Below, one piece after another: positions 47,238-57,440 of a stretch of 64,000 bases of DNA (position 1 is its first letter; each line of letters starts with the position of its first letter). Below the pieces are notes generated by a model, which saw nothing but the letters and a program-made list of their open reading frames with translations, ran no database searches and was not told where the DNA came from. This DNA comes from Arachnopeziza araneosa (lineage: Eukaryota > Ascomycota > Leotiomycetes > Helotiales > Arachnopezizaceae): the NCBI GenBank assembly GCA_003988855.1, contig QYAI01000022.1, forward strand, positions 248,001 to 312,000. The letters run 5' to 3'. Position numbers and translations under genes: made by a program.

Positions 47238-48131
47238 ATCACAAATGGAGAGAACATATACCGACTGGACCTGAAGGTGTGTACGAAAATGTCTTAATGA
47301 GACTGGAAGGGAATGAACTGCCGTGTATTTTATTATCTTCAGCGTTCGTGCCTCTGCTAGTCCTGCCGAATAGAATTGACTTTATATCCTAAATGCCTGT
47401 CTGAATCTTTGGCTATACACGGATATTGAGGTGGTATTCCTGGGCGGGGGAAATCCTTTATCTTGTCTGACAGCTTAGGGGGAACATTGATTCCCATATT
47501 AAAATGCAACATGAGGGACGTTTCCCTTGCAGTTGATGATGAATGTCAGTCAGACTAGTCAATTGCCCGAGGTTCTTTCTATGATGAACTTCTCGAATTC
47601 AACAGGGAAGAACACGATTCTACTTCCACCAAACGTTGAGGCTCGCTCCAAGTCGATCCCAATGTGACCTTCACGCCGCTGCTCACCAAAGCGGCTGCTG
47701 CCGAGGCGTTGAGTGAAGCGACAGAGCTCAACAAGCCGCCAATTGAGAGTGTCTTAATCCCAACTCACTCCAGGGAATTCTGTAGGTCATCCAGGTCCCT
47801 GAGCTTCGCACAGACTAGGTAATCTTGAAAATATAATCATCCTATCTTTCCACGGAGTTTCTGAAAACTCTGATCTGAAAATTACTCAAACGGCGTCAAA
47901 TCCTTCCATTCGGGCACGTTTTTGCGCCTTTTCCAGAAAAAGCAAGTCTCACCTGTGGTTTCCTTATCGGCCGATCCCCGAAAGCTCGCTCCGAGCTACC
48001 TTAACGAGCATCCTTCCAAGCAGACATCACCCTCGGAATACAGCTCTCTTCCTTCAACCTCTTCAAAACTTTCGCAACGAAGCACCCAATTCCCTTGGTC
48101 AGGGCCCGTTTACACAATATCCAAATCCACG
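47238..48131. other. Intergenic region CIT1-YHM2
   Basis: About 890 bases with the CIT1 3' UTR and the YHM2 promoter and leader. An open frame continues 70 codons upstream of the YHM2 ATG but begins with TTG and does not resemble the family, so it is treated as leader. Confidence 0.5.
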
Positions 48132-49238
48132 ATGTCAGTAGTTAGCAAGCCAGCTGTGCCGGAGAAGAAGCCCGTCAAGTTCAGCAATTTGCTGCTTGGG
48201 GCTGGGTTGAACATGTACGTCTTCAGTTTATCTGCCATTGTCAGATGGCAGATGAGATAAAATATGCGATGGCAAGTCTAATAGAGGAATAGGTTCGAGG
48301 TTACTACCCTCGGTCAGCCTCTCGAGGTCGTGAAGACCACCATGGCTGCAAACAGAGGCGATAGCTTTGCAACCGCCCTAACTCGGATTTGGGGACGTGG
48401 AGGAGTTCTCGGGTGTAAGCATATATCTCTCACATCAGCACTAAAAGCTGACTCTTCATATAGTCTACCAAGGTCTCATTCCCTGGGCCTGGATCGAAGC
48501 TTCCACGAAAGGCGCCGTCCTGCTCTTCGTAGCCTCGGAAGCCGAATACTACGCCCGAACATTCGGCGCTGGTGACTTCACCGCTGGCATCACTGGTGGT
48601 GTTACCGGTGGTGTAGCCCAAGCTTACGCTACGATGGGTTTCTGCACATGTATGAAGACTGTCGAAATTACAAAGAGCAAGCTCGCTGCGCAGGGCGTCA
48701 AGCCTCCTGGTACCTTTGCCACATTCATGGATATCTACCGTAAGGAGGGTATCAAAGGTATCAATAAGGGAGTCAACGCTGTCGCAATCCGTCAAATGAC
48801 AAATTGGGGATCGCGATTTGGTCTTTCCCGTCTGGCCGAGCAGGGCATTAGACAGGTCACTGGAAAGGAAGAGGGTGGCAAGTTGAACGCTTGGGAAAAG
48901 ATCTTGGCTTCGGGAATCGGAGGTGGTCTGTCTGCTTGGAATCAACCGATTGAGGTCATCCGTGTTGAGATGCAGAGTAAGACGGAAGACCCCAACCGCC
49001 CGAAGAAGATGACTGTGGGTAATACCGCGGCATACATTTACCAACAAAACGGAATCAAGGGTTTGTATCGAGGTGTAGTTCCTCGCATTGGTTTGGGCGT
49101 TTGGCAGACGATTTGTATGGTTGCTATGGGTGATATGTAAGCATCTTTTCCTCCTTACTCTAACTCTTCTAACAATTAAATAGGGCCAAGGCATATGTCG
49201 AGAAGCTCACCGGCGAGCAGGTCACGGCTAAGCATTAG
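48132..49238 (+). CDS. YHM2: Mitochondrial citrate/2-oxoglutarate carrier (Yhm2)
   Basis: Exons 48132-48214, 48293-48414, 48464-49136 and 49184-49238 give 310 residues; introns are 78, 49 and 47 nt. The protein has the three-fold mitochondrial carrier layout: LGQPLEVVKTTM is the first signature and ends helix 1, GLIPWAWIEASTKGAVLLFV covers the typical Yhm2 helix 2, GFCTCMKTVEITKSK is the divergent second signature and AWNQPIEVIRVEMQSK the third. The WAWIEAS and FCTCMKT blocks distinguish Yhm2 from the Ctp1 citrate carrier. In yeast it exports citrate from the matrix in exchange for 2-oxoglutarate, feeding NADPH production and lipid synthesis in the cytosol. It sits directly downstream of, and in the same direction as, citrate synthase. 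Confidence 0.93.
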
Positions 49239-49541
49239 AAGGCGTTCGGTTTGGTTTCCATGAATCCTCAGAACATATCAGATACACCAAGGCAAGGCTT
49301 CTCAACGAGCCTAGTTCTGGGCGGTGGATAGGTCCTGTGTATGCATTGATTGGGAACGAAATGTACTTATGAGTACAAGAAGTGATAGACATTAGTTTTT
49401 GGTATTGTTATTTTAGATATGGATGAGTTACCCCGTGGTGACACTCAATGAATTTTCTTGGCGAAATCGTTTTTATGCTTGTTTTGATTGTTCTTGTATG
49501 CTAAATGCAGCCATATTTATCTATCCGCTATTGTGTCTTAT
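49239..49541. other. YHM2 3' flank
   Basis: About 300 bases between the YHM2 stop codon and the left inverted repeat of the Tc1/mariner element, presumably the YHM2 3' UTR and flanking DNA. Nothing else was recognised. Confidence 0.5.
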
Positions 49542-49573
49542 GAGCCTGGAATCATGGATCTGTGCGCTCAGGC
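49542..49573 (+). repeat. Left terminal inverted repeat
   Basis: Begins GAGCCTGGAATCATGG and matches the reverse complement of 50761-50792 at 30 of 32 positions. Confidence 0.9.
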
Positions 49574-49619
49574 TGTAAAATCGTAAATTTTTTCCTGCCA
49601 CCTAATATATCAACTATTG

Positions 49620-50690
49620 TTGCTTCTACATCCCCCCTTATTGATTTAAAGCGTGAACTAGGATACGAGATACTTACAAAACACAAAGAAGCTATTCGAC
49701 AGCTACACAAGCAAGCAAAGGTTTCTATAGGAGCGCTAGCAGGGCGGTACGACCTCGGAGAATCAACTATTCGACGCATCCTTGATTACGACGCTCCTGA
49801 ACGAGCCCGACTTGGCAGAACAGGCCCTGATCTTAAGCTCTCGGATAGGAGTGTTGATGAAATTATCGAATATATATCTGAGAAGTGGGAGAATAGTATT
49901 TTGAAGTGGGAAGCAGTAGTAAACGACTTACAGCTGCCGTGCAGCGCACACACTTAACAAGGGCGTATGCACCAAAGAGGGTATTATCGCTGTACAGCTT
50001 GTCAAAAACCTTATCTTACAGCCCCTTAAGTTACAGCTCGATTCCTTTGGGCTATTGAACACCTCTTTTAGACACACGAATGGCAGAAGGTTCTTTAGTC
50101 AGATGAAGTTATATTTCAAATCGGAGGAAGGAATGCAAAGGAGAAGGTTACACGCAAAAAGGGAGAGAGAACGCATCCTACTTGTATACAGCATCAAATA
50201 CACCGAGGGAGGACTACACCGGTAAATGCATGGGGTGCAATAGGGTACGGATATAAGAGCCCTATTCTCTTTCTAAAAGGTTCTGGCAAAAGTAGAGCTT
50301 TTAAGCAGTCTGATTACCTCGAGCAAGTACTTGCTCCGCATATTGAAGGTATTCTCGAAGCTTTTGCGTTCGAGACACAAGCTAGGTGTAGAACCTCTTT
50401 TTATGGAAGATGGCAATCCTGCTCACGGTCACAAGTCAAAGAAGAATTGCTGTGCGCAATGGAGGACAAAACACGGAATTGTATTGATGCCTCACCCTTC
50501 TACTTCTCCGGATATGAATCCTATTGAGAAGGTGTAGAAAGCAATGAAGCAATCGTTGCACCGGCGGAAGCGTCAGCCGCAAACAGAAGCCGAAATGAAG
50601 GTTGCAATACAAGAGGAGTAGACTGCAATTGATCAAGACTGGATAAATAAGCTGATTATTAAGCAAGAGCATTAGGTAGGAGTATTAATA
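49620..50690 (+). pseudogene. Tc1/mariner transposase, inactivated
   Basis: Open from about 49620 to a stop at 49955, then broken by further stops and at least one frame change. A helix-turn-helix part is visible (RYDLGESTIRRILDY). A conserved linker follows (HQRGYYRCTACQKPY). The three acidic catalytic positions can be located: SDEVIF near 50100, FMEDGNPAHG near 50405 and SPDMNPIE near 50515. Stops at 50027, 50069, 50096, 50535, 50619 and 50673 fall where the family has Gln or Trp, consistent with CpA-to-TpA mutation. The frame changes between about 50130 and 50330, so indels are also present. It cannot encode an active enzyme. Confidence 0.85.
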
Positions 50691-50760
50691 GAGCGCCATG
50701 GATAGTCTACTCCTAACTAAATTCCATATAATACTTAATGTATATGCCCGGTAAATCTAG

Positions 50761-50792
50761 GCCCGAGCGCACAGACCCATGATTCCAGGCTC
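50761..50792 (-). repeat. Right terminal inverted repeat
   Basis: Reverse complement of the left repeat with two transition differences; it ends in CCAGGCTC. Confidence 0.9.
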
Positions 50793-51959
50793 GTTTATGT
50801 CACTTGAAAGAAATCCTCCATATTGCAGTGGAATTTCGCAGGCTACCTATTTACCTTTCTACAGAGGCGCTTCTGTTCTCCATGGAGCTTGGAGAGAAAT
50901 ACTCCTGTTAAAACAATTGCTGCTGTAGAAACGAAGTATTTCTCTCGAGATATCGACATGACTTCTTACTTATTGTCAATCAATCCTCTCTTTAACAACG
51001 ACTCCTCTTTACTGTTTGTTCTTCTTCACATCAGAAAGAGTGGTCTCGCTTTGATGAGACATGTATGAGGATATCTGTCGACTGGCAATAGACAGTACGT
51101 CTCTCGTCTCTGATCTCGCTCTCTCACTCTCACCAACGACTAGACATCCCCCCTCCGTCTCAACATGTGCTACCATCCATCCATCCATTCATTCATTCTC
51201 TCAGCCAATCCCACCCCAATACAGCCAAGTCAGCAGCAGACAGCGAATCGCCAACGTGTCATCTTGAATCAAGAGAGAACATCTCTTGTCCCAGTCTAAA
51301 CATCACACGTGAGAGCGAAAATAAGGAGCGTGATTTCACCCCCGCCGATGAAATCAGAATCAAGACCCCGATCCCCAGATCTCGTACCTTTCCGTGCCCT
51401 CCAAACAACAACTACAGGACACCCTCGAGAACAAGACCCCGGAGCGGACCTGCGTTGCAGCGGAGTGAGAGAACATGACCGGCAAGCACTGATTCTCCAA
51501 GAAGTAATAAACCACCTTGCATTGATAAAGGACAAAGGAAAACAAATCCTACGTTTAGAAATGGAGAATTGTAAACTAAGCCGTAATCAGTTTAACGTGC
51601 CATGCCTTTCTTCTTCACAATTAAGTTTCGGTGATGAAAGAGCCTATGATCCCAGCCGAACACCCGAGCGCTTAGCGGCTGTGCTTACGCTCACCTCACT
51701 TTATTTCACTGAACACCAAAGATACAATAATTGTTACTTGCATTACGTCTAGAGGAAACATTTACTTGCGTATGGTATTTGTGGGGTGAAAAACGCCAAT
51801 ATACCCCATTGCACCAAAAATAATGGTGCCCATTTCCAGCCACTCTAACAACATTACCATTTAACCCACCAGAATGAAAACGACCAATAACGCAAAATCA
51901 GTTACATAAACACAAGAACTCAAAAGAACCCGCATCGATATTAGCGAGTCTTCCAGCAT
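50793..51959. other. Region between the transposon and PMA1
   Basis: About 1.17 kb between the right end of the Tc1/mariner copy and the PMA1 stop codon. It contains a CATC/CATT-rich tract at 51173-51197 and an open frame at 51309-51752 that lacks an ATG at its start and has no recognisable domain. The part next to PMA1 should be its 3' UTR. Confidence 0.4.
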
Positions 51960-54900
51960 TTATGCTGATTTCTCGTGTTGAGTAGACACACGTTGGAGGG
52001 AGACAACTATGAAACTATTAGCATTATTCGAGTATAGGATATAATCAACTTACCAAAGTCCTCTAATGATCTCTGTTTGTTATTTTGCTTCGGGCTCTTT
52101 CCGTGCATGATGTTGTCAAAGCCGACACTGTCTGAGAGAAGATAGTAGACACCGCCCATGATGCAGAAGACTCCGAATGAGAATCCCCAGATACGGACCA
52201 CGGCAACAATGGAAGTTTGACCTCCGACAAACCAACCAAAGACACAGAAGCATGTTGCAAGGGCATCAACGACCAGAATAGCACCAGTCAACTGCCATGA
52301 TGGGAGAGAAGACCAGAAAGGACCGTTGGCACGAGTAATGAAGATGAGCCAGTTCTCGGTGAGAGAGATTTGCAAGAACAGAACCTCATCAAGTCTACCA
52401 AAGTTCTGAACGATACCACCATCTTGCCCACGAGCAATCATAGTTGTGAGAGTGATCCAGGTACCAATAGCGAGAATAACACCAAGAACAATGGACATAC
52501 CCCAAAGCTTTGGCAAGTTCCATTTGACTGGACTCTTGGAGAATGGTGCATTGTCGTAAGCAATAGCGAGAGTAGCAACATCAGCGAAGATGGCAATGAA
52601 GACGACCAATTCGATATTGAGAGATCGGTTCAAGATGGCGATCCAGAGACCAAGGAAGATTTCCAAATGGATTGATAGGGCGATACGGTAGACAACGTAA
52701 GCGTACATGCGGTGGAAGATCTGTCGGGAGGTCTTAAGAGCGTCAATGATTGCACCGAGACCAGGAGCCAAGAAGACGATATCAGCGGCGGAACGAGCAG
52801 CATCAGATGCACCCTCGACTGCAATACCAGTGTCGGCCTTCTTCAGGGATGGAGCATCGTTGACACCATCACCAGTCATGGCAACTAGGTAACCACGCTG
52901 TTGAAGGATCTCAACGACATTGTATTTGTGTTGTGGGAAGACCTCGGCAAACCCATCGGCGGCTTCAACAAAATCGTAGACCTCTGAACCAGGCATGTCT
53001 CCACCACCCCCAAGACCAAGGCGTTCAGCATTGTAGACATTGGTGCCGAGACCGAGTTGGCGAGACGTCTCACGGGCAATACCGACAGCATCACCAGTCA
53101 ACATCTTGATTGAGAGACCGAGAGTCTTGGCTTCATTGATAGTACGGGCAGTGTCGTGACGAGGAGGGTCTGAGCAAGGCATGATACCAAGGATCTCCCA
53201 TGAACCCTCACCGCGCTTACGAGCAACACCAAGGGAACGGAAACCACGAGTAGCAAACTCGGCGACCTTGTTCTTGTAATCTTGATCGATCTTCTCCGGA
53301 ATAGGGTGATCTTCCTCGACAGTCTTTAGAACGAAAAGAGGGGCACCCTTGACGCAGACGATACGCTCTCCAGTAGGAGATTCGACAACGGCCTGGACCT
53401 TCTTGGAAACGGGATCAAAGGGATGGAATTCAATAACCTTGTACTTGGAGATGACCGATTTGGCACGCGGGTAGAGTCTGAGTGCCTTCAAGAAAGCCTT
53501 GTCGATAGCATCAATACCCTTCTTCTTGCGGGAAGCAGCAAGACAGGCAGTTAACATGAGATCATCTGGCTCAACGCCATCGACGGTGTAAGGTTCAGCG
53601 AGAGACAGCTTGTTCTTGGTAAGAGTTCCAGTCTTGTCTGAGCAAAGAATCTCGACACCGGCCAAGGACTCGATAGCGGACAACTTTTGAACGATGGCTT
53701 GCTTCTTTGCGAGATAAGCAGCGCCAACAGCCATGGTAGTGGTCACAACGGCTGGAAGACCGACCGGGACACCAATAATCGTGATAGCCAGGGTGAACTC
53801 AAGGATAGTGACGATTCCATTGTTTCGGTAGAATGAGGAAACCCAGACGATAAAGAGGGTGAACATGACCAGGACCAAGAGAACCGTTCCAATCCCGTTT
53901 AAGACTTCTGTGAAGTGACCGGTTCCGCCGGAAGCTTGGTTGACGAGAGAGGCGGCGCGACCGACAAAAGTATTGTCACCGGTAGCAGTGACAACCATGA
54001 AGGCTTCACCACGCTTAACACCAGAGGAAGCATAGCAAGTATCACCGGTGTGCTTGTCTACTGCGAGAGACTCGCCAGTAATGGCGGACTGATCGACCTG
54101 AAGGAAAGCGTCTGCGGATACGATGCGGCCATCAGCACAAATAATGGTACCCTGAAAAAAATTAGTTCTATTCAGTATGGATCATCTGATGAGCTGTGAA
54201 CTTACTTCTTCAAGTGAGACAATATCACCTGGAACGACTTCTGGGGCTTCAATCTCGTGCAGACGACCGTCACGCATAACAACAGCCTTCAAAGCAAGGG
54301 TCTTCTTCAATTCGTCGACGATGGAACCGGCCTGGAATTCCTGGATGAAACCGACCGAGGCATTGAGTAGGAGCAGGGCACAGATAACACCGAAATCGAC
54401 CCAATCTTGGAGACCAGCGGCGAGAACGGCTGCAGCCTATACGAAGTAAGCACGGTGGGTTAGGTCTTTGGAGAATTGGAATTTGGAAAGCCCCATGGGA
54501 CTCAAAGATTACAGAGTCAATATAGTAAGAAACATACCTCCATAACGAACTGGATAGGACCGATGAAGTAGCCCAAAAACTTCAAGACCAAGTTCTCTTT
54601 TTCCTCCTTCATCTGATTCATACCATACTTCTTACGGCGGGCGTTGACCTCAGATTCCGAGAGACCGAGCTGGACGGAGGTTTGCAACTGATCTTCTGGG
54701 ATGACACGTCCTTGGGCCGGGGTCACCTCATTCTCCTCCTCTTGCTCCTCGGCATGGCCATCCTCGGATTCGAGATCATCGATCAGAGCGTCCATATCCT
54801 CATCCTCCTCCTCTTCAGTGGCCTTCTTGGATGAGCTCTCATGGCGAGTCGTCTTCTCGTCAAAGATGTCGGACTCGAGAGAGGGGTGGAAGCGTTGTGT

Positions 54901-54963
54901 ACTGCTAGTTACGGTAGTGGTTGAGTGCGTACCGGTCGCACCGGTGGCTGCAGAGTCCACCAT
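51960..54963 (-). CDS. PMA1: Plasma-membrane H+-ATPase (P3A-type)
   Basis: Exons 54963-54538, 54436-54206, 54151-52054 and 52006-51960 give 933 residues; introns are 101, 54 and 47 nt. The N-terminus is acidic (TEEEEDEDMDALIDDLESED) and cytosolic. The actuator domain has the TGES motif (about 244-247). The phosphorylation site is CSDKTGTLT, Asp about 391; the hinge is MTGDGVNDAPSLKKAD. Ten membrane helices are expected and the hydrophobic blocks are present, including TLAITIIGVPVGLPAV in helix 4. The last 47-nt exon encodes the regulatory tail ending RVSTQHEKSA, whose Ser/Thr pair corresponds to the glucose-regulated site in yeast. The pump exports protons and energises symporters such as the phosphate transporter in this window. 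The N-terminus is slightly longer than in yeast. Confidence 0.97.
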
Positions 54964-57440
54964 GGTTGTGGAGGAGAGAAGCTCTGCTTCAATCCCCAGA
55001 GCAGAAATAGATGGGTTGCAAACTCTATGGCTGTGCGATTGATGATGGGAAACGACGATTAAAGTAGAGATTGGAATGTAATAACAACTTGGTGGGGGAG
55101 ACTCTCCACGAGGCGACAATCGAGGGGTAGAATAAAGGTGATGAGGATCGAGGACGAGAGGCGGGATTAAATAGAAGAAGTTGGGGCGAGGAGGAGGTAA
55201 CGAGTGACGAGGGCAGAAATTCCAGGTGGATTAGGTCAAGATGCGGTTCTTGGAGGAAGGAGCGAACAAACGACGGATTGGAAGGGGGGGGGGTTTTTTC
55301 TCTTTCTTTCTGGGGGAGCTACGAAGTTTAGGGATCTGGAAAGAGCCCACAGTGACGGGCAGGTAGGATGGCTGTTGGCCCAGAAGGGGCAAGCGTGCAA
55401 GCTCGGGCCTAAGCGAGACGCAGGGATCTCGCGCGATGGCCCTCTAATTGGTCTTGGCGGCGATGAGGCGCTGAGGCGCTGACCATCTCCAGACTACAAG
55501 TATCAAGACGCTCCAGCAGACCAGAAGAGATATCGACTTCTAACGACAAGTCCCTGCGACGGTCCGTCTCCTCTCTGCTGCAGAGTGTCATTCTGCGATC
55601 TCTGCCTCATCCTTCAACCTCGGGCTCGGTAGCACAATCATCGGCCTCTGTGTTTGCCGTTGGAAATGACGCTGACAGCCTCCAACGGCAAGGCGCACAC
55701 AAATCCAAGACACCGCAATTAACATCGCGCATCGCCACTTTCCCCATCGCCAAGACTATAACAAGACAATTCCCATCAGCGACTCGGACAGATTTTCCTT
55801 TCTATCTGCGAGACTTTTTGTCCGCGTCGGACCAACTCGACTGCAGCGTCACGAGGAGAGCTACTATGGGTCGTGTCTTTCTCACTCTCTACGATTGTAC
55901 CTAGGTGGGTAATCAATAGGTAGCTCCCTTGCCTCATCACATTCCCAGCAAACGCCATCATCTGGGCACTCTCATGCCACACTTCATACCAAGGGCCAGA
56001 AATGGATCGCTACAGACCAACTGACTGACTGACTGACTGACTGACTGACCGACAAGCAAACAAACAAACAAACAAACAAACAAACACAAACATCAACCTC
56101 TCCCACTCCCACTGAAAATCTCCGAAGGAACCCGAACCCTCTCTCTCAACATGTCCAGGCCAGGCCCATCTCGACCAAGTCAGGACCGAATATTGTTTTT
56201 GCTCCCATGGCGTGCATCCCGCCAACCCAAAGTAGGACCCTTGCCTACGCCACAGTAGCCGCTGGAGTGGGGCACGGGGACTCCAGTTCACGGCCCACCT
56301 CATCAGCCCCCATCACGACCCCAAAACCCCTAGCCACAGCAACCGGGAGCGAACTAAAGCTCGTAAAGAAGGGAACCTGCTCGTGGAAGAAAAATCTCCA
56401 TCCATCATCCTCACTTCGCTTCGACTTCCTCATCGTCATCTTCTCAAAATCCCCACGAGACGCGCAAAGTTTCTTTCCTGCTCGGCGTCTTATTTCCTGC
56501 CGTGACGGTGCGGCGCCAAAGCCACCGGTGGAGAATGCCTTTTATTGACTGACCATTTCTTTCGGGTGACGTCCGAGACAGCTAATCTGAGCTACGAAGG
56601 TAGACTTGGCAGCGAATGCCACGGTGGAGGGAAGCCATCGCAAGATAGCGAGAGAGTCTGCGATGAAGGCGCCCATGACTCTGGACTTGACTCCACGATG
56701 CACGCCTTGACATCTCAACCACCCATCTTCATGAATCGGTCCCATCCACGATCCCAACCCAACCTACCTATCTACCTACCTACCTTTACAGCCCTACCCA
56801 CTCCATACATACAATTATCCAACCGAATAAACAACGAAGCAGGCAGGCGAGAGACCCGGAAGCGCCAGTCAGCCGCCGCCGCCGCCGATTGAAACCTCAT
56901 CCAGCTGCCTTGGCTTCCCATTCTGCTTTCCGTAGATGAATAAATGAAGGTGTCACTCAGCCCCAAGGTCGCAGCCAAGATGTCTCCCCACGAGTCCATC
57001 ACCGCAGGTTCATCTGCGGTAGTTCCGGAGAGGAGCGCTCTCTCTGGAACCAAGATGCAAATAAGCCCGAGTCGAGGGCTAGGGCCGAGGAATTCTTATC
57101 GGCAGACTCTCACAAAACTCCGGTCGTTACTTCGCCAAGGTCTTGGGTGTGGTTTTCATTTCAACTCTGTTCTGGGCAGTGGAGTCGAGGCTTGAATGAG
57201 TATTGATCGGATAGATGGATTGATTAATCTGCCTATTAGGCAAGACAACATAGATAGCAGGAGCTATCTATGGTAGAGCTAGCTATCCCCATCTTTACCC
57301 GACATTCAAATTTCTCATGCCCATTTCATTCCTTTTCGTACACCACTCTTTCAACCCTCCTCCCCCTCTAGCAATTTATGTATACAACTTCATCTCCGCT
57401 CCTCAAAAATCCAACCCCAAACCCAACTCCAGCAAGTCTA
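54964..57440. other. PMA1 upstream region and acyl-CoA synthetase 3' flank
   Basis: About 2.5 kb, the largest gene-free stretch. Near PMA1 it should hold the leader and promoter, with a run of 10 G at 55284-55293 followed by a pyrimidine tract. Further left-to-right it has tetranucleotide repeats at 56020-56086 and a CTAC-rich tract near 56762-56786. Frames of 60-115 codons exist on both strands, but none is supported by domain or splice evidence. Confidence 0.45.
56020..56086. repeat. Tandem tetranucleotide repeats (ACTG)n then (CAAA)n
   Basis: About seven ACTG units (56020-56049) followed after a short spacer by about seven CAAA units (56056-56086). It lies about 1.1 kb upstream of the PMA1 start. 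Confidence 0.9.

Larger units (their letters stand above)
49542..50792 (+). mobile_element. Degenerate Tc1/mariner-type DNA transposon
   Basis: A 1251-base element bounded by 32-base inverted repeats that differ at two positions, both transitions. It contains a broken transposase reading rightwards. A TA dinucleotide lies a few bases outside each repeat, but the exact target duplication is not clear, perhaps through decay. Size and structure fit single-gene Tc1/mariner elements of fungi. Confidence 0.88.

Noticed and set aside
47922..48131. Longer N-terminus for YHM2
   Set aside because: The upstream open frame starts with TTG and is not carrier-like; the ATG at 48132 gives the usual family length.
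48430..49194. 254-codon minus-strand frame
   Set aside because: It lies opposite YHM2, whose carrier motifs and intron phases are convincing.
51309..51752. 147-codon plus-strand frame near the PMA1 3' end
   Set aside because: Begins with GTG rather than ATG, has no recognised domain and follows a low-complexity tract.
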